A stretch of DNA of 51,635 nt from an uncultured Bacteroidales bacterium (GTDB taxonomy: Bacteria > Bacteroidota > Bacteroidia > Bacteroidales > UBA932), in assembly GCA_934667175.1 (NCBI GenBank), contig CAKULN010000019.1:1-51635 (forward strand). The letters are read 5' to 3'. The position numbers were made by a program, and so were the translations under genes. Below, piece after piece: positions 41,226-48,317 of this stretch. The notes below the pieces were generated by a model. It did no database searches, was not told the DNA's origin, and saw only the letters and a program-made list of their open reading frames with translations. Within the stretch, counting starts at the first letter, position 1, and every line of letters starts with the position of its first letter.

Positions 41226-42395
41226 TTATTTTATGAATGCATATCCAAGAGGTACTCTTTCAAAGCTGATTCTTTCGTAGGAGCCTTTGTCTCCGTTCTC
41301 GTACAGTATCCCGACAACTTCGTCTTTGACGAGTACTATGTCTGAATATGCGGCGAAGCTTTCCCAGATAGTCTGTCCGCCGTACCATGTGGAGCCGGAA
41401 TCCTCGCTGCCCTTTAATGTCAGGTGTGTTCTGGCCGAGTCGTTTGAGCAGTTGCAGTGGATCAGGACATCCTTTCCGTTCCTGACCGCTGGCAGAATGG
41501 TTCCTTGGCATCTTGGGTCAGGCAGGGATGCGTTAGCGGTTCCGGTTGTAAAGGTTTCGCCGCCATCCGCGCTGTAGGCGAGCAGACGTTTCCCTCCGCC
41601 GGCTCTGCAGGAAAGAATCAGCCGCCCGTCGCCCATTTCGGCCACGCTGCTCTCGTTCCCTCCTTTGACGGAGCCGCCGATCTTCCAGGAGACTCCACGG
41701 TCATCGGAGTATATCACGTGCGAGTATCCAGAGCCTCCTTTCTGATTGTAATCGCAGGGAATCACGATCCTGCCCTCGTAGGGAGCCTTGGTCATGACTA
41801 TTCCATGGCAAGGTCCGGTGGCGTACCATCCCCAGTCATCCTTTTTCACGGAAGACGTTATCTCGTTTGGCTTGGCCCAAGTCAAACCATCGTCATCTGA
41901 ATATGTATGCCAGACCCTACGTGTGTCTTTCGTGACTCCGTCCTTGTTGAAGTCGCCTGCCGATTGACCGTCTTTTTGGTAGTTCCATGTCATCAGGAGA
42001 TGGATTCTTCCAGAGACAGGATCCACGACCGGGCTTGGATTGCCGCAAGTGTTGAGCCCGTCATCCCACACGGTGATGATATTCCCCCATGTCGTTCCGC
42101 CGTCGGTGGACCTGCGTAGGATGAGGTTTATGTCGCCGGTATCGGAGCCGCTGAGCTTGCGTCCTTCGCAGAAGGCCAGCAGGGTCCCTTTATTGGATTT
42201 GGCCAGAGCCGGAATCCTGAATGTATGGTAGCCGTCTGTTTTCGCGACGAAGATGTGCGGCGCCTTTATCACCGCGGTGTTGTCTTCCTTGCCGGGGGTT
42301 GGATCAGGCGTTGTGTTCTCTTTCTCCCCGCATGATGATGCGGTAGATAACATGACCGCCGACACGATCATGCATAATTTATTAAAGCTCCTCAT
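41226..42395 (-). CDS. Exo-alpha-sialidase (GH33), lipoprotein
   Basis: 389 residues with a lipobox (TASSC) and a Thr/Pro-rich tether, so probably on the cell surface. RIP motif TFRIPALA, FCEGRKLSGSDTGDINLILRRS with the catalytic Asp, Asp-boxes STDGGTTW, SDDDGLTW and SDDRGVSW, GNESSVAEM, and the C-terminal LYENGDKGSYERISFERV. Start overlaps the susD stop by 14 bases; the PKD/LamG gene follows after 8 bases. Paired with the non-lipidated sialidase downstream, it could act outside while the other acts in the periplasm; this split is inferred. Confidence 0.93.
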   Translation of the reverse strand: MRSFNKLCMIVSAVMLSTASSCGEKENTTPDPTPGKEDNTAVIKAPHIFVAKTDGYHTFRIPALAKSNKGTLLAFCEGRKLSGSDTGDINLILRRSTDGGTTWGNIITVWDDGLNTCGNPSPVVDPVSGRIHLLMTWNYQKDGQSAGDFNKDGVTKDTRRVWHTYSDDDGLTWAKPNEITSSVKKDDWGWYATGPCHGIVMTKAPYEGRIVIPCDYNQKGGSGYSHVIYSDDRGVSWKIGGSVKGGNESSVAEMGDGRLILSCRAGGGKRLLAYSADGGETFTTGTANASLPDPRCQGTILPAVRNGKDVLIHCNCSNDSARTHLTLKGSEDSGSTWYGGQTIWESFAAYSDIVLVKDEVVGILYENGDKGSYERISFERVPLGYAFIK

Positions 42396-43842
42396 ATCCT
42401 GTGGTTTGAACTAGATTGTGGTTGAGAGACAACTCTGAGAGTGGGATGGCGAAATAGAGCGGAACGGTGATCCCCGCGTCATGCCTTGCCTTCAGCTTAG
42501 GAACATATTGATATACATCAATGACCCCTTCGTAGTGAAATCTGAGAAGGTCAGGCCAGCGTTTGTTCTCAAGCCAGAATTCCCGGCCTCTCTCGTCGAG
42601 GATCTCTTTCTCTACCGTTGTCTTGTCTGTGGATCCTGTGTATTTCCCTATCCCTGCTCTTTCCCGTACCTTTTCGAGTTCCTTAACGGCGGATTCCGTG
42701 TCCCCGAGCGCGGCGTACGCCTCCGCTTTGAACAGAATCATCTCCGCCGCCCTGTAGAGGATGATGTCATTGTCGAAGATGACATTGGTCTCGGTCTTTG
42801 TCCCAGGCATTTTCCTTTGTGAGATTCCGAGTTGGTTGCCATCCTTGTCGACAGCGATTACGTAGGCGTTGTCTTTTCTTACATCACCCTTGTACTTGCC
42901 GAGTATGTCCCTGATCTGCTGGCTTGGGATGTAGCTGCTTCTCGCCCCGCTTTTGGCGTAAGGGATTTCATCCTTGTTGACTGCCTTCTCCACGAACACA
43001 TCCCTTAGGGTGAGGTAATGTGTGTAGTTGTCCCCGATTTCCGGATAGCCGAAGTGGATCGACCAGATTACTTCCTGTCCGTTCCTGCCGCCATAGATCT
43101 CGCTGAAATCGGATTCGAGTCCGGTTCCGGCAGACGCAAGATCGGCATAGCGGATGACTTCCCGCAGATCCGAGTCTCCTCCGTTCAGGACTTTGGCTTT
43201 CCAAAGAAGAGCGTCGGCCATGAGAGCGTAGGCGGCAGGTTTTGAGGCTCTGCTCTTTCCTTTTGCCCAGGAGTCAGTAGGGAAGAGTTCGATGGCGGTC
43301 TCAAGGTCTTTGATCACTTGGGTGATCGCTTCGGTGCATGAAGAACGTGATGGCAGAGGCTTTGCCGACCCCTTTGTGGCTTCTGTCTCAAGAGGAATAT
43401 CTCCCCAAAGCCGTGTCAGGCAGAAGAACATGTAGGCTCTGAGAGTGTAGGATTCCGCAAGGATCTGATTCTTATCGGATTCAAGGCTGAAGTCTGCCTT
43501 GGCGATGTTGCCGATGATCATGTTGCAGTTTTGGATGACAATGTAGTACGATCCCCATGAGATTCCGTTGAGCGAGGTGAGGTTGTGGGCCCATTGGTTT
43601 GAGCCGCCACCCTCAAGTCCCGGCTCGAACTCATCTCCTCTGGCCTCAAAATGTTCGAGAGTGTTGCAGCATGTTCTGAAAGTGGTATAGGTTCCTGTAA
43701 GGTAACTCTCCACCTCGTTCTTGGTTGACCAGTATCCCTCTCCGTAGATGTAGGAAGGATTCTTGACGTCAAGAAGATTGTCGCAGGATGTCGCTGAAAC
43801 CAGCGCGATTGCGATTGCTGTAAGTATGTGCTTTATTTTCAT
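42382..43842 (-). CDS. SusD-like glycan-binding lipoprotein
   Basis: 486 residues with lipobox SATSC. SusD/RagB features are the DNLLDVKNPSYI start, the TPR-like helices around AESYTLRAYMFFCLTRLWGDIPLET, and the C-terminal EAYAALGDTESAVKELEKVRERAG and ERGREFWLENKRWPDLLRF blocks. It forms the lid on the SusC barrel 12 bases upstream. In this context the ligand is probably sialic acid or a sialylated glycan. Confidence 0.95.
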   Translation of the reverse strand: MKIKHILTAIAIALVSATSCDNLLDVKNPSYIYGEGYWSTKNEVESYLTGTYTTFRTCCNTLEHFEARGDEFEPGLEGGGSNQWAHNLTSLNGISWGSYYIVIQNCNMIIGNIAKADFSLESDKNQILAESYTLRAYMFFCLTRLWGDIPLETEATKGSAKPLPSRSSCTEAITQVIKDLETAIELFPTDSWAKGKSRASKPAAYALMADALLWKAKVLNGGDSDLREVIRYADLASAGTGLESDFSEIYGGRNGQEVIWSIHFGYPEIGDNYTHYLTLRDVFVEKAVNKDEIPYAKSGARSSYIPSQQIRDILGKYKGDVRKDNAYVIAVDKDGNQLGISQRKMPGTKTETNVIFDNDIILYRAAEMILFKAEAYAALGDTESAVKELEKVRERAGIGKYTGSTDKTTVEKEILDERGREFWLENKRWPDLLRFHYEGVIDVYQYVPKLKARHDAGITVPLYFAIPLSELSLNHNLVQTTGYEEL

Positions 43843-43854
43843 TGCGTTTCTGCT

Positions 43855-46800
43855 TTAGAAAGTGATGTTGACACCCATTGAGTATTCTCTTGGTCTTGGG
43901 TATTGTCCGTAGTCATATCCGAGGTAAAGCTCAGGAGTCATGCCGTCGTAGCCCGTAATGTAGCCTACGTTGTAGACGCCACCGAAGATTTGAAGCGCGG
44001 AGATTCTCAGCATCTTGGTAAGGTTCTTTGGCAGGTTGTAGGCCAGAGACACCTCGCGTATGGCCAGGAAATCTCCCTTTTGGTAGAACGCTGAGTTGTT
44101 GGACTGGCCTGATGTCGATGATCCGATGCTCTCGCCGGACCTTGTGAAGTTTCTTGTGGAGTAGTCCGAGTCGCTTAATGGAGAAAACCTTGGATACTTT
44201 GCGTCTGGATTCTCAGGAGTCCAGCAGTCTTTCAAGGCCTCGGTGTAGGTGTTGAAATTATTTCTGATGCTGGCAAGCCCATAGGCCAGGGAACCATTGT
44301 TGATCACATGCCCCATGGCAAAATCGGCCACAACCCTGGCGGAAAGGTTCTTCCATCGGAAACTGTTGGTGATTCCGCCGGTCTTGTCCGGACGGATGTA
44401 TCCCATGAATATCATATCCTTTGCATTGATGTATCCATCGTTGTTCCTGTCTTCCCAGATAGCGTCCCCCGCATGTTTTGTCCTTCCTTTGGCATTCTCG
44501 TCATAAGGGGCGAGAGCCGCTTCTTCATCCGTCTGGTAGACACCCAAGTAGTGGTAGGCATACCGAACTCCGAAACGCTCTCCCTCTGCGAATCCTCCGA
44601 CTTTAACCTCAGTTCCTGTCGTCGGATCGTAGATGTAGTTTCCGCCTGTCCTGTTCTTGTCCTCGCCGTTCTCGGGTTGAGAGAGGACGATTGTCCTGTA
44701 CCATGTGAAATTCAGACCGATGTTCCATGTGAAATTTTTTGTGCTGACAGGGACCGCATTGATTTCCACTTCGATTCCTTTCGTTCCAAGACTTCCGTAG
44801 TTACACTTTATGGAAGAGAATCCGGTCGTTGAAGGAAGCTTGTTGTCATAGAGCCTGTTATAGGTGGTCTTGTTGTAGATGTCGACCAAGACCTCAAGTC
44901 TGTTATTGAAGAATCCGAGATCGAGACCTGCGTCCCACGACTCGGTGGTCTCCCAGACAAGATCCGCGTTAGCCAGCGTTGTGTTAAGGATTCCGACTTC
45001 TCCAAGGTATGTGGTGCCGGTGATTCCATAAAGTCCTCTTGAGTCTGCCAGAGAGATCGAGTTGTTACCGGTGCGTCCCCAACTGGTGCGTAGTTTCAGT
45101 TTGCTGACATATTTCCGTACGGGTCTGAAGAAGGATTCCTTGTGAGCGTTCCATCCAAGGGACGCTCCAGGGAAGTACCCCCATCTGTGGTTTTCAGCGA
45201 ATCTTGACGATCCGTCGGCTCTCATGCTGACAGAGGCGAGATATTTTCCGTCGTAGTCGTAGTTGACGCGTCCGAAGTAGCTGAGCATCGCCTCTTCCGT
45301 CCTGATGGAAGTGACTCTCTGTGTCGAGTCAGCGGTCGCGTTCAGGGTCGGGATAAGGTCGGTGGAGGCGCCGCTGCCGCTGCCGGAGATGTAAGTCTCG
45401 TCATCTTTCATGTAGCTGGCACCCGCCGTGGCGTTGATGTGATGACGGGCGAATGTCTTATCGTAGTTCATGATCGCGTCCATCTGAAAATGTCCGTCGT
45501 GCTGTTGCGCTCCGCTGGCAGGACGGATTTCAGTCCCTGTTGTCTCATTCAAGGCTTCGAATCCGCCGTTTATGCCTTCGGTCATCATGTAGTAGATTGT
45601 CGGGGAGAACGTCAGGCCCGGGAGTATGTTCCACACCGCACCGCCTTGCATGGATGTCCTGTACTGTTTGTTGACGGTGTATCTTGTCTTGTAGTAGTTC
45701 TCGTACTCTCTGGGACGGAATGTGGACATCCCCTCTCCTGGAGCCGGCGTCCCGTCCTCGTAGTAGAGTTTGTAGGTAGGAGGCATGAACATCGCTCTTT
45801 GCAGAGAGTTGACTGAATTTGACATTGTGTTCCTGTCCCCGACGTTGAAGGTGGCTTTGGAGAAAATCTTCCAACTGTTGTTCAGCTGGTAGGAGGCGTT
45901 CATTGACGCGCTGTAGTTTTTGTACCATGTCCCTCTTACAATGCCATCCTGATCCAGATACCTCAGGCTTCCATAGTAATTGAGTTTCTTGTCTCCTCCA
46001 GAGACGCTGAGCTCATATTCATTCTTTACGGCGTTGTGGTATGTCGCGTCCTGAAAATCAGTGTCCATGAAGATCAGCTGTTTTCCGGTCACCGGGTCGA
46101 CCATTGTCTCCCATCCTTTGTTCTCAAGCAGGTCGGCGACAAAGTCCTGGCCGTAGTTGGCCAGGTAAACATCAAGAAACTCAAGAGTGTTTGGAGAGTC
46201 CCACGCATTGCCTGTGGACATTCCGAAGGATCCGTTAAGGAACTTGTTCTTGTCGGCTTCAGTCGCGTTGGGATCCTCCCATGCCGCCTTTCTGGTCAGG
46301 TAGACATAGTCTCTGGCGTTGAGCAAGTCGAGTCTTTTCGGTTGTTGGTCCAGACCGAACGTGTATTTGAAGTTTACTTTGGCGCTGCCTTCGCTTCCTT
46401 TCTTGGTTGTGATGATGATGATTCCGTTCGCGGCCCTGGCTCCGTAGATGGCGGTCGATGCGGCATCTTTAAGCACCTCGATTGATTCGATGTCAGCTGG
46501 GTTCATGTCTTGGATTGCCCTCATTCCCTGCGAAACCGCGCCATCCACTATTATTAAAGGTGTGTCACTTGATGTTCCGGTCGTGGTTCCTCCTCTCATG
46601 AATATCTCGGGATTATCACCGGGCTGACCCGAAGTGACCTGTAATTGAAGGCCGGGCACCTTGCCTTGAAGTTGGGCCAACGGACTCTGTTGAGGTGTAT
46701 GCTCAAATTCTTCGGATGACACCCTTGTGATTGAAGTCGTGACAAGCGATCGGTTTTGCGTTCCATAGCCGATGGACACGGCTTCTTCAAGCATCTGTGT

Positions 46801-47127
46801 GTCATCCTCAAGACGTACATTGATTATGGAGTTTGTCCCTACAATGATCGTCTGCGAGAGATAGCCAATAAATGAGAATTCGAGCGTGTCTCCCTGTTTG
46901 GCTTGTAATGAATATTTCCCCTTTGCGTCCGTAATGGTCCAATCTTTTGACCCGACCACCACGACGTTGGCTCCGGGCAGACCCACGCCGGTGTTGTCAG
47001 TGACAATTCCGGAGACTGTCGCCGCTCTGCCGGAATCTTTTTCCTGCGCTTGCGAGCCGAGTTCGAGAGCCAAAGCCACGAACACTGCAACCGCCGCATG
47101 GAATGTCAGTCTTAATGTATTATTCAT
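43855..47127 (-). CDS. SusC/RagA TonB-dependent outer-membrane transporter
   Basis: 1090 residues. Signal peptide, then a carboxypeptidase-D-like N-terminal domain (ATVSGIVTDNTGVGLPGANVVVVG), the short EEAVSIGYGTQ TonB-box region, a plug domain (PLAQLQGKVPGLQLQ, DIESIEVLKDAASTAIYGARAANGIIIITTK with the SusC signature), and a 22-strand barrel ending in YSMGVNITF with a terminal Phe. No extra signalling domain, so no sigma/anti-sigma control is expected. It starts 18 bases after nanA and pairs with the SusD gene downstream for energised import of sialic acid or sialo-oligosaccharides. Confidence 0.96.
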   Translation of the reverse strand: MNNTLRLTFHAAVAVFVALALELGSQAQEKDSGRAATVSGIVTDNTGVGLPGANVVVVGSKDWTITDAKGKYSLQAKQGDTLEFSFIGYLSQTIIVGTNSIINVRLEDDTQMLEEAVSIGYGTQNRSLVTTSITRVSSEEFEHTPQQSPLAQLQGKVPGLQLQVTSGQPGDNPEIFMRGGTTTGTSSDTPLIIVDGAVSQGMRAIQDMNPADIESIEVLKDAASTAIYGARAANGIIIITTKKGSEGSAKVNFKYTFGLDQQPKRLDLLNARDYVYLTRKAAWEDPNATEADKNKFLNGSFGMSTGNAWDSPNTLEFLDVYLANYGQDFVADLLENKGWETMVDPVTGKQLIFMDTDFQDATYHNAVKNEYELSVSGGDKKLNYYGSLRYLDQDGIVRGTWYKNYSASMNASYQLNNSWKIFSKATFNVGDRNTMSNSVNSLQRAMFMPPTYKLYYEDGTPAPGEGMSTFRPREYENYYKTRYTVNKQYRTSMQGGAVWNILPGLTFSPTIYYMMTEGINGGFEALNETTGTEIRPASGAQQHDGHFQMDAIMNYDKTFARHHINATAGASYMKDDETYISGSGSGASTDLIPTLNATADSTQRVTSIRTEEAMLSYFGRVNYDYDGKYLASVSMRADGSSRFAENHRWGYFPGASLGWNAHKESFFRPVRKYVSKLKLRTSWGRTGNNSISLADSRGLYGITGTTYLGEVGILNTTLANADLVWETTESWDAGLDLGFFNNRLEVLVDIYNKTTYNRLYDNKLPSTTGFSSIKCNYGSLGTKGIEVEINAVPVSTKNFTWNIGLNFTWYRTIVLSQPENGEDKNRTGGNYIYDPTTGTEVKVGGFAEGERFGVRYAYHYLGVYQTDEEAALAPYDENAKGRTKHAGDAIWEDRNNDGYINAKDMIFMGYIRPDKTGGITNSFRWKNLSARVVADFAMGHVINNGSLAYGLASIRNNFNTYTEALKDCWTPENPDAKYPRFSPLSDSDYSTRNFTRSGESIGSSTSGQSNNSAFYQKGDFLAIREVSLAYNLPKNLTKMLRISALQIFGGVYNVGYITGYDGMTPELYLGYDYGQYPRPREYSMGVNITF

Positions 47128-47145
47128 GTTGGTATTTGTTTGTTT

Positions 47146-48060
47146 TTATTGTTTGAACTCGCATTTGTACTTCTCGAACTCAGTGTCTTTCAAGTCTTCA
47201 AGAAGATCGAAGTAATCTTTTTCCGAAAGAGTGGAGAGCGGTCTTCTGCATGGGCCGAGATCCAGACCGGCAGCCTTCATGAACGCTTTCCCGCAGCCAT
47301 TGCCATATTTGTCCAGATATGTGATCATCACGTTTGCCTTATACTGTAGTTCGGCCGCCTCTTTGATTTTTCCTTCCTTGAACGCTTTCATGATGGCAAG
47401 GTAGATCGGTGCGTTGTACCCATAGGTGCTTCCGACGAATGTGTCCGCACCGATCGAAAGAGCCGGAAGCATCATCTCGTCCCTTCCCCACATGACGTTG
47501 TATTTCCTGTCCTTGAATTCAAGGCATAGCTGGTAGTCCATCATGTTCTCGAACGTGTATTTTATTCCGGCGAAGTTGGGTATCAGACCATCTACCCCCT
47601 TGAGAAGGCTGATCATGGGCGGACACACATGTGTCAGGCAAGGAATATTATAGTAGAAGAATGGCATTTCCGGCTCCGCGGAAGCCACATCGGCAAGAGT
47701 CCTGGCGAGTTCCTTGACATTGGCGGCTTTCTGATAGTAAGGAGCAGTCATGGCGACGGCGTCAAGCCCGCATTCTTTGGCGTATCTCATCAGGTCACGG
47801 CATTCCGGTACGCTTGTGCCTCCAAGAAAGCCGATCACCGCAAAGCTGTCTTCGCGGTACTTTGCCCATTCCTTGAACAGGGCTTTCTTCTCTTCCGTGG
47901 TCAAAGCCGAGCCTTCGCCGGTTGTACCGCATGCGAACACTCCGGAAATGCCGTTGTCTTTGTAGAATCTCTGCTGCCTTTCCACAGCGCGCAGATCAAC
48001 TGATCCATCCTTGTCGAACCCCGTGAACGGGGCCGCAATCAAACCTTTGATTCGTTTCAT
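47146..48060 (-). CDS. nanA: N-acetylneuraminate lyase
   Basis: 304 residues from the ATG at 48060; the frame is open further upstream but runs through the promoter. DHDPS/NAL fold: GTTGEGSALTTEEKKALF, the catalytic Tyr region PFFYYNIP (Tyr136/137), and the Schiff-base Lys167 in NFAGIKYTF. GTTGEG rather than a DapA-type site and the sialic-acid context favour lyase over dihydrodipicolinate synthase. It cleaves Neu5Ac to ManNAc and pyruvate in the cytoplasm. First gene of the operon, 18 bases before susC, with a promoter at 48099-48130. Confidence 0.93.
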   Translation of the reverse strand: MKRIKGLIAAPFTGFDKDGSVDLRAVERQQRFYKDNGISGVFACGTTGEGSALTTEEKKALFKEWAKYREDSFAVIGFLGGTSVPECRDLMRYAKECGLDAVAMTAPYYQKAANVKELARTLADVASAEPEMPFFYYNIPCLTHVCPPMISLLKGVDGLIPNFAGIKYTFENMMDYQLCLEFKDRKYNVMWGRDEMMLPALSIGADTFVGSTYGYNAPIYLAIMKAFKEGKIKEAAELQYKANVMITYLDKYGNGCGKAFMKAAGLDLGPCRRPLSTLSEKDYFDLLEDLKDTEFEKYKCEFKQ

Positions 48061-48098
48061 GGAATATATTAGTGTTAATAAAGTCGTAGTATTTTGTG

Positions 48099-48135
48099 CA
48101 AATGTATTAATTAAGTATGATATATGCAATACTTA
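48099..48135 (-). promoter_or_regulatory. nanA promoter with overlapping palindrome
   Basis: On the minus strand TACATTTG (48099-48106), a 20-base spacer and ATTG (48127-48130). A perfect dyad TAAGTAT-N10-ATACTTA spans 48112-48135 and covers the upstream box, as expected for a repressor site. The half-site also occurs upstream of the FCD regulator. Confidence 0.55.
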
Positions 48136-48208
48136 TTATACAGATAAAGCGACAATATGCGATTTAATGGGGTAATTAAGATAAATAAGTAATATTTGTC
48201 ACTAATAT

Positions 48209-48239
48209 TTTGTATTATTTAATTCATGCGCTATCTTTG
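48209..48239 (+). promoter_or_regulatory. Promoter of the mutarotase-transporter fusion gene
   Basis: TTTG at 48209-48212, 19-base spacer, TATCTTTG at 48232-48239. The leader from about 48246 to the ATG at 48318 contains the boxA-like motif. Confidence 0.8.
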
Positions 48240-48280
48240 CGGAAACAAGATTAATAGAATGTCTTGATTTGTTTGTGAAA

Positions 48281-48291
48281 TGTTCTTTAAG
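48281..48291 (+). promoter_or_regulatory. boxA-like leader motif, copy 2
   Basis: TGTTCTTTAAG, embedded in a stretch (48259-48293) that matches the dipeptidase leader at 10626-10659: both read GTYTT(T)GATTT-TTTG-AAATGTTCTTTRAG. Antitermination is inferred from resemblance to rRNA boxA. Confidence 0.45.
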
Positions 48292-48317
48292 TGAGTGTTA
48301 AAATAATAACCAATATT

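Noticed and set aside
47146..48060. dapA (dihydrodipicolinate synthase)
   Set aside because: Same fold, but the position at the head of a sialidase/SusCD operon and the FFYYNIP and GIKYTF blocks favour N-acetylneuraminate lyase.
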